From assembly GCA_963704535.1 (NCBI GenBank), contig OY969916.1, forward strand, positions 186,001 through 250,000: a stretch of DNA of 64,000 bases. Direction: 5' to 3'. Below, in pieces: positions 24,900 to 33,352 of this stretch. The translations under genes and the position numbers were made by a program. Source of the DNA: G963704535 sp963704535 (GTDB taxonomy: Bacteria; Chloroflexota; Chloroflexia; Chloroflexales; Roseiflexaceae). Numbering within the stretch: the first letter of the stretch is position 1; every line of letters starts with the position of its first letter. The notes under the pieces were generated by a model. The model searched no databases. It was not told where the DNA came from and worked only from the letters and a program-made list of their open reading frames with translations.

Positions 24900-26879
24900 T
24901 TAATCTTGAGGCGCCTCGTCGCCCCGCATCTCGGTTACTCGCACCATCTCAAACGCGGCCCGCGCCTGGCGAGCGTAAAGCCCGATCCGCGTGGCCTCCG
25001 GCGGCAGGTCGATCACGCCGAGCGGGTACGCTTCCCAGTGGATTGTTAGCTGCCCGCTCTGCTTGCGGAAGCGGAACTGCTGGTATACCGCCGGATCGAA
25101 GTCACCCGGCAGCGAGAAGCTGCGCTGGCCGGCCCTCTCGTGGCAGCGCACGACCCAGCCCCCCGCCGCCCGCTCGACCGCCAGCAGCGGGCTACGCTGG
25201 CCGGGGCCGAGGGCCGGGAAGAAGCCATAGCAACCCATATCGCCCTCCAGCCGCGCGTTCACCACCAGCTCGTAGGCATCGAGCGGCGGTCCCCTGGCGA
25301 TCAGCGCCTCGACTTGGCCAGCGTCGACCTGGAGCTGCTGCGCGCGCACCACCCAGTCGCCAGCCAGAGCCTGCCATCCAGAGCGGGCGGGCGAGCCGTC
25401 CGGCCGCTCGAACAGGTCCTGCCAGCCGACCGTGAGCGTGAAGCCGGCGAAGGCGGCGGCCATATCGATGGTTCGCAGGGCCGGCGCCCCGAGCGGCCCA
25501 GGTGCCGTGGTCGTCCAGCGGAGGGCATTGCCGTCGAGCGCGATCGTCACCCGATCGCCATCCACCTCCAGCCGCAGCAGGTGGTAGGCGCCCGGTGCGA
25601 ACCCCGGCGGGAGCGCGAACGGCTGCTCCTCCCAGCGATCGTCGTGCCGGATGCGTGCCAAGGCCCGCTGCCGCCCCGGCTCCAGCAGAAAGAACAGATC
25701 GTCGCCGAGGCTGACGCCATAGGTGCCGCGCTCGCCCGGCTCGGCCAGCGCGCGCAGGCTGACCTCGACTACATAGCACGGGGCTGTGATGCCGCAACGC
25801 GCCGCCGCCTGGCCCGCATCCGACTCTTGCAGAGCCGCCCCACTGCGCGTCGCCCAGCTTCCGCCCTCGCATGTCCAGCCCGCGCCAAGGCCCTCGGCGC
25901 GCTCCTCGTCGAAGAAGTCGGCGAAGGATGGCGGCAGCGGCGTCGGCTGTGGGCTGACACTGGGGCCAAGCACCAGCATCCGCTCGCCGGCCCAGTCCAG
26001 CGGATCGATCGACAACACACGGGCGCTGCCGTCGTGGGACCAGCGATGGTAGACGCAGAACAACTGCTGGTTGCCCGGCCCGCGCACGACCGAGTTATGC
26101 CCAGGCCCGACGACCTGGCCCGGCAGCGTACGCAGGATCGGCAGCACCGCCTCGCCATCGGCCACCTGGGTCCACTCGTCAGACACGGCTAGGCTTTCCG
26201 CCACAGCATAGCTCACGCCGTAGGTGATATTTTGCCAATTACCGCCGCTGAACATATGGTAGTAGAGGCGCTTGCGCTTGAGCACGAACGACCCCTCGAT
26301 CGTGTGCCAGCGCACGCCGCCCTTCTCAGCCCGCTGCGGATCGTAGACGTGCCAATCGTAGCGCGGCAGCGTGACGGGCTGCGGCCGGCCGGCTGGTGTC
26401 AATGGGTCGAGCAGCCGGTCGCGCACAATGCCGGTGCCGATGTGGCTGCGGTCGAGGAAGTCGGTGGCGTAGAACAGGTAGCGGGCGCCGTCGTCGTCGA
26501 CGAAGACGTGGGCGTCGATCGCGAAAGTCTCGGTCGTCAGCCGGCGCCCGCTGTCGGCGAACGGCCCGGCCGGGTGCTCGGCCAGCGCGACTCGGATCTC
26601 CATTGACGCTTCATTGCCGGCGCTGTAGTACAGGTAGAAGCGGCCATTGTCGTAGGTGACCTCGGGCGCCCAGTAGCAGGGGAAATCGCCCGGCAGCGGC
26701 GCCAGGGCGCCGGCCAGGGGGCGCCAGCAGACCAGGTCGCGCGAGTGGAGAATGCCGAAGCAGCGGCCGTCGTGCCAGAAGCCGGTGCAGTAGGCCCAGT
26801 ACTCGCCGCGGTATTTCAGCACAAACGGGTCGGGGAAGCTCTCGTTGTAGACTGGGTTGAGGTAGGTTGACATCATCAT
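24900..26879 (-). CDS. Glycoside hydrolase family 43 protein
   Basis: In this 659-residue protein, residues about 5-320 are a five-bladed GH43 propeller: NPVYNESFPDPFVLKY with the base Asp, CYWAPEVTYDNGRFYLYYSAG with the pKa-modulating region, and HTIEGSFVLKR with the candidate acid Glu. PGHNSVVRGPGNQQLFCVYHRW is the usual late-blade motif. Two beta-sandwich-like regions follow (330-490 and 495-650). There is no signal peptide, so it likely acts on imported arabino- or xylo-oligosaccharides. ATG overlaps the stop of the upstream GH1 gene (26876-26879). Confidence 0.88.
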   Translation of the reverse strand: MMMSTYLNPVYNESFPDPFVLKYRGEYWAYCTGFWHDGRCFGILHSRDLVCWRPLAGALAPLPGDFPCYWAPEVTYDNGRFYLYYSAGNEASMEIRVALAEHPAGPFADSGRRLTTETFAIDAHVFVDDDGARYLFYATDFLDRSHIGTGIVRDRLLDPLTPAGRPQPVTLPRYDWHVYDPQRAEKGGVRWHTIEGSFVLKRKRLYYHMFSGGNWQNITYGVSYAVAESLAVSDEWTQVADGEAVLPILRTLPGQVVGPGHNSVVRGPGNQQLFCVYHRWSHDGSARVLSIDPLDWAGERMLVLGPSVSPQPTPLPPSFADFFDEERAEGLGAGWTCEGGSWATRSGAALQESDAGQAAARCGITAPCYVVEVSLRALAEPGERGTYGVSLGDDLFFLLEPGRQRALARIRHDDRWEEQPFALPPGFAPGAYHLLRLEVDGDRVTIALDGNALRWTTTAPGPLGAPALRTIDMAAAFAGFTLTVGWQDLFERPDGSPARSGWQALAGDWVVRAQQLQVDAGQVEALIARGPPLDAYELVVNARLEGDMGCYGFFPALGPGQRSPLLAVERAAGGWVVRCHERAGQRSFSLPGDFDPAVYQQFRFRKQSGQLTIHWEAYPLGVIDLPPEATRIGLYARQARAAFEMVRVTEMRGDEAPQD

Positions 26880-28186
26880 AGTCCGTAGTGGAGCGAGGAT
26901 CTTGAGGGGGCAACCCCCTCAAACTCCCCCTTCAATGTTCCAATCGCCGCTTCGGGATCGCGCACGTAGCTCTGGAACTGCTCGACCAGTGGCGTCGCGT
27001 GCCAGCGCTGCCCGTCCTCGCCGAGCGTGAAGAGGCCCAGGTCCAGCCGGTACTCCTCCAGCAGCGCGCGCCCGAAGCGGTAGCGCCAGTCGATCATCGT
27101 AAACAGCGGGAACCAGGTATAGCCGAGCACCGGCACGCCCTGCTCGCGCAGGCCCTTGATCGCCGCGATCGAGTTGGCCAGCCAGCGCGAGCGCGCCTCG
27201 TGCGCGCCGAAGGCGCTGGTCTCGGTGACGATGATCGGCACGCCGTACTGGCTGTAGTAGTCGGCGATCAGTGCGGCGAACCCGACGCCGTCCTTCTCGA
27301 CCTTGCGGTAGACCAGCCGGCCCTTGCTATCGACCACGATCTGCTGCGTCGACCACTGCGGGTAGAAGTTCAGCCCGATGGCGTCAAACCGGATCGGCCG
27401 GCGGACGAGGTCGGCCAGGTCGTCAGGGCCGGCGCCGTTGCGCACTAGCCAGGTGAATAATGGGTGTTCGGGAGTCACCCGCCCTGTCAGCAGGTCGTAG
27501 CACAGGAAGCCCCGGCGCCGGTCCTCGGCCGCCAGCGCCTCCAGGTCCAGGCGGGCCGCCCGGCTCAGCCCGGTGGCCTCGACATGGACCATCAGCGCGT
27601 CCGGGTCGACCTGCTTGATCGCCTCGACTGTCTTGAGGATGCCCTTGGCGAGCTGGAGCATGATCCTGGTGTAGCCACCGTCGCCGCGCAGGTAGGGCGG
27701 CCAGAGTCCGCGCTTCCCGCACATCTGGGCGTTGACCAGCGGCTCGTTCAGCGGGGTGTACCAGCGCACCAGGTGCTTATAGCGCTCGGCGAAGGCGACG
27801 GCGTAGGCCGCCACGGCGCGCGGGTAGTCGTCGGCGGCGAACTCGCGGCGCAGCCAGAACGGGCAGCCGTAGTGCATCAGATCGATGATCGGCGTGATGC
27901 CAAGCTCCTCGACCAGGTACGGCAGCACCTCGTCGGTCCAACTCCAGTCGAACTCGCTCGGCGATGGCTGGACACGGTACCACGGCACGCCCCAGCGGAT
28001 CGCCCGCGCGCCGATCTGCCGCGCCAGGGCCAGGTCCTCGCGCCAGTGCTGGTAGTGGCCCATTAGCTCGTACTCGTCGAGCGCGCGGTGGCCGGGCTTC
28101 GTCTGCGGGACAAAGGTGTCCTCAATGCCGGTGGCCCAGATAAAGTCTTCGGGTCGCGGCCCCAGTTGTAATTGGTTGATTGGCAT
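26876..28186 (-). CDS. Glycoside hydrolase family 1 protein (beta-glycosidase)
   Basis: The 436-residue TIM barrel has the acid/base Glu148 in TPLNEPLV and the nucleophile Glu322 in IIVTETSAFG, both as expected for GH1-type clan A enzymes; DFIWATGIEDT near the start is also typical. The length is slightly shorter than classical GH1 (about 450). The last 18 residues (from KGEFEGVAPSRSS) are read through a dispersed palindromic repeat, so the natural C-terminus was probably replaced. It is coupled to the downstream GH43 gene by ATGA. Confidence 0.85.
   Translation of the reverse strand: MPINQLQLGPRPEDFIWATGIEDTFVPQTKPGHRALDEYELMGHYQHWREDLALARQIGARAIRWGVPWYRVQPSPSEFDWSWTDEVLPYLVEELGITPIIDLMHYGCPFWLRREFAADDYPRAVAAYAVAFAERYKHLVRWYTPLNEPLVNAQMCGKRGLWPPYLRGDGGYTRIMLQLAKGILKTVEAIKQVDPDALMVHVEATGLSRAARLDLEALAAEDRRRGFLCYDLLTGRVTPEHPLFTWLVRNGAGPDDLADLVRRPIRFDAIGLNFYPQWSTQQIVVDSKGRLVYRKVEKDGVGFAALIADYYSQYGVPIIVTETSAFGAHEARSRWLANSIAAIKGLREQGVPVLGYTWFPLFTMIDWRYRFGRALLEEYRLDLGLFTLGEDGQRWHATPLVEQFQSYVRDPEAAIGTLKGEFEGVAPSRSSLHYGL
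26883..26937. repeat. Dispersed palindromic repeat, copy inside the GH1 3' end
   Basis: TTGAGGGGG-CAAC-CCCCTCAA with the CTCCCCCTT tail. It lies wholly within the GH1 coding sequence and supplies its final codons. Confidence 0.75.
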
Positions 28187-28193
28187 GTATAGG

Positions 28194-30071
28194 CTACCAG
28201 CCCTCTTTGTACTCGTACACCCGCACGTAATCGAACTCGGCGACGAAGCCGCCCCCGCCCATCGATCCCAGGCCGATGCGGGCCGACGCGCCGAGGCTGT
28301 GCGTCCAGGTCCCGCCGCGCACCCAGGTCTCGCCGTCGCGGCTGGTGTAGGGCGTGTAGTGCTCCTCGCCGTTCAGCGTTCGCTTGAGGATGCGCAGGTA
28401 GGTCCACTCGGCCGGCGGGCCGACCAGTGTACCGCCAAAGTGGATATTGCCCCTGAATGGGTCGAAAAACTCTTTGGCGAACTCGGTCTGCCGCGTCTCC
28501 CAGATCGAGACGTGCATCAGCCGGACGTAGCTGTCGTCGCCGCCGTAGATTAGCACGCCGGCCTGGACGTAGTTGAAGCAGCACCCATCCGGCGGCAGGT
28601 TCAGCTTGACCCTGGTCTCGACGACATAGTCGCCCGCCGGCGCCGGCTCGGTCAGCACTGAGGCGCTGTTGTTGCCCTCGAACAGGTCGGCGGCCTGGGT
28701 GTCGAACCGGAACGCCGTGCCGGTCAGTCCGTAGGTCGCCGGGTCGGGCTGGCGCACCCAGGTCCAGTCAGCGCTGAAACTCTGGCCATTGAACTCGTCC
28801 GAGAGCACCCTGATACGCCTGCCGAGCTGCAGCGGCTCAGGCGGCCTGTCCCTGAACCTGCTCCTAGCGCCGGGCTGGGCGGCCGGCGCCGGTTGTGGCG
28901 TGTCGGAAGGCCCCAGGCCGGCGCGCAGGATCGGCCAGCCATTGATCCAGTCGAGCCGATCCAGGAGCACCGGGCGCTTGGTGAAGTCGGTGGTACCCTC
29001 GAAGACCGGGTCGTTCCGGTCGACGGCGTGGTAGACCGTCCACCACTGCCCACTGAAATCTCGGAAGACCGAGTTGTGGCCGGTGCCGATCCAGCGGTTG
29101 CCGTTCTGCATGATCGACGGCGTACCGCCGACGCGGGCATCCAGGAACGAGACCCCCTCGCGGTCCACAAACGGGCCGGTCGGATCGGCCGAGCGACCGA
29201 CAAACACGCTATAGCCGGTCACGGCGCCGTTGCAGCAGTTCCCGGCTGACACAAACATGTAAAAATAGCCGTCACGCTTGATCACTTCCGCGCCCTCATA
29301 GCGGTTCGGGATCGCCACCTGCACCGCAGCGCCGGGGTCGGTGGTGAAGCCGTCGTCGGAGAGCGGGCGCACCTGGATGCCGCCGTAGTAGCTGCCGTAG
29401 TACAGGTAGCGCTGCCCGCCGGCCGTGAGCAGCTCCGGGTCGAAGGTCCAGAAGAAATTGCAGCCAGGGCCGCCCCGGCGCGGCGCCACCACCGGACTCC
29501 CGTGGTCGTTCCACGGGCCGGTGGGGCTGGCGCTGGTGGCCACGCCGATGGCCGAGTCGCCTCCGCAGCCCGGCTCGCCGCTCACCTCTGGTTTGGTGTC
29601 GGTCATGACATAGTAGAGGTAGTACTGGTTGTTGAAATACTGGATCTCCGGCGCCCAGATCCCGGAGGTCGGCTCGCCCCAGGCCGGCGGCGTCGCGAAC
29701 GCATCGCCGAAATACACCCAGTTGACCAGGTCGAGCGACTTCAGCATCGGGATATTATGGAAGTTGAAGGCCCCGGCTGCATTCCGATCCTCGTCGTTGA
29801 GCGGGTCCTTGGTGCAGTACATGTACCAGTAGTTGTCGCCCGGCTGCTGCCCACGGATTAGCGACGGGTCGGCGCAACTCTCGACCATCCCATCGCCGGG
29901 GATGGCGATCGGCAGCGGGTTGGTATAGACATCGTCGTCCGATGCCTGGGACTGCGCGCCGACCACGCTCACAGTACCGGCAAGCAGCGCCAGGAGCAGC
30001 GCCAGCGTGATGAACGCATTCCCCTTTCGACTGAAATAGGAACGTTCCACAATATCCTCCTTCGGCTTCAT
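28194..30071 (-). CDS. Secreted glycoside hydrolase family 43 protein (arabinanase-like)
   Basis: In this 625-residue protein, residues 18-39 form a signal peptide (ITLALLLALLAGTVSVVGAQ). The GH43 catalytic propeller spans about 50-390: SCADPSLIRGQQPGDNYWYMYC with the base Asp, GIWAPEIQYFNNQYYLYYV, the candidate acid Glu in NRYEGAEVIKRDGYFYMFVS, and GTGHNSVFRDFSGQWW. Residues 430-625 are a beta-sandwich of the DUF1349/concanavalin type (WTWVRQPDPATYGLTG, then ADLFEGNNSASVL). It probably cleaves arabinan or xylan side chains outside the cell, and the products may feed the ABC importer upstream. Confidence 0.88.
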   Translation of the reverse strand: MKPKEDIVERSYFSRKGNAFITLALLLALLAGTVSVVGAQSQASDDDVYTNPLPIAIPGDGMVESCADPSLIRGQQPGDNYWYMYCTKDPLNDEDRNAAGAFNFHNIPMLKSLDLVNWVYFGDAFATPPAWGEPTSGIWAPEIQYFNNQYYLYYVMTDTKPEVSGEPGCGGDSAIGVATSASPTGPWNDHGSPVVAPRRGGPGCNFFWTFDPELLTAGGQRYLYYGSYYGGIQVRPLSDDGFTTDPGAAVQVAIPNRYEGAEVIKRDGYFYMFVSAGNCCNGAVTGYSVFVGRSADPTGPFVDREGVSFLDARVGGTPSIMQNGNRWIGTGHNSVFRDFSGQWWTVYHAVDRNDPVFEGTTDFTKRPVLLDRLDWINGWPILRAGLGPSDTPQPAPAAQPGARSRFRDRPPEPLQLGRRIRVLSDEFNGQSFSADWTWVRQPDPATYGLTGTAFRFDTQAADLFEGNNSASVLTEPAPAGDYVVETRVKLNLPPDGCCFNYVQAGVLIYGGDDSYVRLMHVSIWETRQTEFAKEFFDPFRGNIHFGGTLVGPPAEWTYLRILKRTLNGEEHYTPYTSRDGETWVRGGTWTHSLGASARIGLGSMGGGGFVAEFDYVRVYEYKEGW

Positions 30072-30082
30072 TGCCTGGCCTC

Positions 30083-30156
30083 ATGACAAGATGACAAGAT
30101 GACAAGGTGATGGGGTGACAGCTCATGCCTCACGTTTCACGTTTCACGTTTCACGG
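30083..30156. repeat. Short-word repeats (GACAAGATG, CACGTTT)
   Basis: ATGACAAGATGACAAGATGAC at its core (30083-30108), then CACGTTTCACGTTTCACG (30126-30150), occupy the gap between two GH43 genes and touch the stop of the second. Confidence 0.65.
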
Positions 30157-31329
30157 CGCCGGCTGCGGGATCGCGTCGGGACCCTTCACGACTAGGCGGT
30201 CCTCCTCCCAGGCCAGCTCGTCGATGTTCATCTGGCGATACGTGATCGAGCGCGGCTCCCAGGAGTGATAGACGATCCAGGTCTCGCCGTCCTTGTCGAG
30301 GACGATATCCTGGCCGCCCGGCCCCAGGATCGCGCCGCGCGCGGTGCTGGTCACCAGCAGCGGGTTCTGGGCCTTCTTGTACGGCCCCAGAGCCGCGTCG
30401 GCGACCGCGTAGCCCACGGCGTAGTCGGCGCCGGCGTAATTGTTGGCCGAGTAGAACAGATAGTACTTGCCGTTCTGCTTCCACAGCATCGGCGCCTCGA
30501 CCAGGTTGCCCTCCCAGGCCTGGTCCTGCTTGATCAATTGAGCTGGCTGGCCTTCCAGCGTCAGCCCGTCGGCCGAGACCGGCTGAATGTGCAGCCAGGT
30601 ATCCTGGCCACAGCAGTTGCCGTCGTTCTTCCACAACACATAGCGGGCGTCGTCCTGATCGACAAACGAACTGGCGTCGATCGAGCCGCCTAGCTCGACC
30701 TGGCAGATGAACGCCGCGTCGCCGGCCGGCTGGAACGGTCCCTCTGGCGTAGCGCTCGTCGCCGCGCCGATACACTGCTTGCCGCTGACGGTATCGCGCG
30801 CGGTGAAGTACATTACCAACGTCTTGCCGTTCGCCGCCAGTGTCACCTCGGGCGCCCAGGTGAAGCCGGGCGTTGCCCATTCAGGCAGGAACGGCAGCGC
30901 GTCGCTCAGGATCTCCCAGGTAACCAGGTCGGCCGATCTCGCCACCTGGATATTCCGGCTGCCGAAGTTCGTGGCGTAGGCGTAGTAGGTCTCGCCGACC
31001 TTGAGCAAATCCGGGTCGGGGAAGTCCTGGTTGATCACCGGGTTGGCGAACTCGCCGGGGCCGGGCGTCGGCACGGCGGTCGGGCCGGCGGTAGCCGCCG
31101 GCGCGGCGGCTGTGGCGGGGGCAACGGTCGGCGCGGCAGTTTGCTGCGTCGCACCGCAGGCAGCCAGCAGTAGCGCCAGAATCACGGCCATTGAACGAGG
31201 AACAGCAGAGCCACGGAGGGAGCGGAAGCCCAGGCGCGCCTGGTCTCCCTCGCTTCCGTCATTCCGCTCTTTCCACCTTCCGTCCCTCCCGCGCTTCCGC
31301 CGTTCCACGTTCAAGCGTTGGTCGCTCAT
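30151..31329 (-). CDS. GH43-family lipoprotein
   Basis: In the longest form (392 residues) ATG at 31329 overlaps the stop of the permease gene by ATGA. An internal ATG at 31191 (MAVILALLLAACGAT) gives a clean lipoprotein signal with lipobox LAAC, so the mature protein begins at that Cys. An Ala/Pro/Thr linker follows, then a GH43 propeller: NPVINQDFPDPDLLKV with base Asp, FTWAPEVTLAANGKTLVMYF, EAPMLWKQNGKYYLFYSAN with the likely acid Glu, and IVYHSWEPRS. It is probably anchored outside the membrane, supplying sugars to the ABC importer encoded upstream. Confidence 0.85.
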   Translation of the reverse strand: MSDQRLNVERRKRGRDGRWKERNDGSEGDQARLGFRSLRGSAVPRSMAVILALLLAACGATQQTAAPTVAPATAAAPAATAGPTAVPTPGPGEFANPVINQDFPDPDLLKVGETYYAYATNFGSRNIQVARSADLVTWEILSDALPFLPEWATPGFTWAPEVTLAANGKTLVMYFTARDTVSGKQCIGAATSATPEGPFQPAGDAAFICQVELGGSIDASSFVDQDDARYVLWKNDGNCCGQDTWLHIQPVSADGLTLEGQPAQLIKQDQAWEGNLVEAPMLWKQNGKYYLFYSANNYAGADYAVGYAVADAALGPYKKAQNPLLVTSTARGAILGPGGQDIVLDKDGETWIVYHSWEPRSITYRQMNIDELAWEEDRLVVKGPDAIPQPAP

Positions 31330-32192
31330 CCCTTCAGCCCCGTCATCGCCACATTCTGGATGATGTAGCGCTGCAAGAAGATGTACAGCAGCAGCACGGG
31401 CGTGGCGGTGACGGCCGCGCCCGCCATCAGCTTGCCGTAGTCGAAGGCGTACTGGCCCTGGAGCGTCGCCAGGCCAACCGGCAGTGTCTGAAGATCTCGA
31501 TTATTCAAGATCAGCAGCGGCCACAGAAAATCGTTCCAGGAGGCCAGAAACGTGATGATCGCCAGGGTTGCGATCGCGCCCCTGGCCAGCGGCAAGACCA
31601 CCCGCAAGAACGTGGTCCAGACAGTCGCTCCGTCGATATACGCGGCCTCCTCCAGCTCTCTGGGGATGCTCTGGAAGAACTGCCGCAAAAAGAAGACGCC
31701 GAAGACGCCCGCCAATCCCGGCGCGATCACGCCCTGGTAGGTGTTGAGCCAGCCGAGGCGAGCGATCGTAATATAGTTCGGCACCACAAACATGATCCCC
31801 GGCATCACCAGCGTCGCCAGTAGCAGGGTGAACAGCAGATCGCGGCCGGGAAACTGCATCCGTGCGTAGGCATAGGCAGCCAGGGCGTCGATCACCACCA
31901 CTAATGTCGTAAAAACGGTGGCGACGCCCACGCTGTTCACCAGCCAGCGCAGCACCGGGATGGCCGGATCATTGAAGATGTTGGTAAAGTTTTCAAGCGT
32001 CGGCTCCTGGGGTATCCAAGTCGGCTGCAACGTCTCCACGAACGGCTTGAACGCGGTGCTGAACATCCACACCAGCGGCAGCATAAAAAACAGCGCGATC
32101 AGCACCAGCACAGCGTATCGCACGATCCGCGAAATCAGGGTGCTACCGGCCGGTCCTCCGCTCGCGCGCTCGAAAGATGCGGTTGCCATCAT
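31326..32192 (-). CDS. Carbohydrate ABC transporter permease (MalG type)
   Basis: The 288-residue protein has six predicted membrane helices and the EAA loop EEAAYIDGATVWTTFLRVVLPLA at about 190-212, which docks the ATPase. It ends GLKG as MalG-family proteins often do. It lies in the order solute-binding protein, MalF-type, MalG-type. No ATPase gene is present, so a shared MsmK-like ATPase elsewhere is inferred. Confidence 0.92.
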   Translation of the reverse strand: MMATASFERASGGPAGSTLISRIVRYAVLVLIALFFMLPLVWMFSTAFKPFVETLQPTWIPQEPTLENFTNIFNDPAIPVLRWLVNSVGVATVFTTLVVVIDALAAYAYARMQFPGRDLLFTLLLATLVMPGIMFVVPNYITIARLGWLNTYQGVIAPGLAGVFGVFFLRQFFQSIPRELEEAAYIDGATVWTTFLRVVLPLARGAIATLAIITFLASWNDFLWPLLILNNRDLQTLPVGLATLQGQYAFDYGKLMAGAAVTATPVLLLYIFLQRYIIQNVAMTGLKG

Positions 32193-32245
32193 CGCTCTCC
32201 TCTTTTAAGAAACTGCCCGACAAAGGTCCCCGTCTCACTCGCGCT

Positions 32246-32309
32246 CATGGTGGAAAGGAGTTCTTGAGGGGCAAGCCCCACAAACTCCCCCTTTTCAGAC
32301 AGTCTCTAG
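32246..32309. repeat. Dispersed palindromic repeat between the two permease genes
   Basis: GTGGAAAGGAGTTCTTGAGGGG...CCCCTTTTCAGACAGTCTC form. It sits in the 120-bp gap between the MalF-type stop and the MalG-type start. Confidence 0.75.
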
Positions 32310-32315
32310 GTGCCG

Positions 32316-33260
32316 CTATTCCTGCTCCGACCGGCCAAACACGCGGAAGTTGATCGTCGTGAGGATCAGCAAAACCGCCGCGACGAAGATCGACATCGCG
32401 GCCGCGCTGCCCATCCGGTTCTGGGCGATACCCTCGTCGTAGATGCGCTGAATGATCAACTCGGTCCCGACCGTTCGGCTCTGGGTCCCGGTCATGATAT
32501 GCGGCTGGCCGAACAGGTTCGCCGAGGCGATCAGCGTGATCGTGACCACAAAGATCAGCACCGGTCGCAGCATCGGCAGGGTGATGTAGAAGAACTGCTG
32601 GAAGGTGCCCGCGCCGTCGATCGAGGCCGCCTCATACAGCGATTCGGAAATGTCTTGGAGCGCCGCCAGGAAGATCACCGTGTTGAAGCCGATCGTCCAC
32701 CAGACCGTGCAGATGGTGATCGCGATCCAGGCCCACGGCTGCGAGCCGAGCCACGAGACCGACTCCATCCCCAGGCGCTGCTGGTACGTGTCGATCAGGC
32801 CGCCCTGCTCGAACATCCAGCGCCACAGCACCGCCGCGACCGTGACCGAGAGCGCATAGGGCGCGAAATAGAGCCCGCGGAACAGGTTGCGCCCACGGTA
32901 CTTGCCGTTCAGCAGCACGGCCAGCACTAGCGCGAAAAACACCAGCGGCGGGACGCTGTACAGGATGAACACGCCGGTGTTCCCAACCGCGCTCCAGAAG
33001 TCGCTGAACTGGACGCTGCCCCGGTTGACCAGCAGGTTAGCGTAATTTTGCAGCCCGACGAACGGTCGGAACTCCGGGCGCAGAAAATCGAAGTTGAACA
33101 GGCTGATGTAGATGCCATAGAACAGCGGATAGGCCAGAAACGCCGTGAAAAAGATCAGATGCGGCAGGACAAACAGGTAGGGTGTCCAGCTAAAACGACG
33201 CTGTGTTGCCGTGCCGGTTGCCGCGGCGCTCCCGGCACGGGCTGGTTGTGAAGTAGCCAT
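32316..33260 (-). CDS. Carbohydrate ABC transporter permease (MalF type)
   Basis: The start MATSQPAR at 33260 has GGGAGG upstream; the longer frame to 33338 reads a perfect palindrome and is rejected. The protein has 314 residues with six membrane helices (first at about 30-50, FVLPHLIFFTAFLAYPLFYG) and the EAA loop YEAASIDGAGTFQQFFYITLPML. It pairs with the adjacent MalG-type permease. Confidence 0.92.
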   Translation of the reverse strand: MATSQPARAGSAAATGTATQRRFSWTPYLFVLPHLIFFTAFLAYPLFYGIYISLFNFDFLRPEFRPFVGLQNYANLLVNRGSVQFSDFWSAVGNTGVFILYSVPPLVFFALVLAVLLNGKYRGRNLFRGLYFAPYALSVTVAAVLWRWMFEQGGLIDTYQQRLGMESVSWLGSQPWAWIAITICTVWWTIGFNTVIFLAALQDISESLYEAASIDGAGTFQQFFYITLPMLRPVLIFVVTITLIASANLFGQPHIMTGTQSRTVGTELIIQRIYDEGIAQNRMGSAAAMSIFVAAVLLILTTINFRVFGRSEQE

Positions 33261-33301
33261 GCTCAGCCTCCCACGTCGGGGTCCATTATAGGGATGTTGG
33301 C

Positions 33302-33341
33302 GGGGTGAGGTTTGGCGGACGGTTCCGCCAAACCTCACCCC
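33302..33341 (-). terminator. Perfect 18-bp palindrome between solute-binding protein and permease genes
   Basis: GGGGTGAGGTTTGGCGGA (33302-33319), loop CGGT, then the exact complement (33324-33341). It lies 12 bp after the solute-binding protein stop on that strand. There is no T run, so a processing or stabilising hairpin that favours the binding-protein transcript over the permeases is more likely than a full terminator. Confidence 0.55.
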
Positions 33342-33352
33342 ATCACCCGTTC

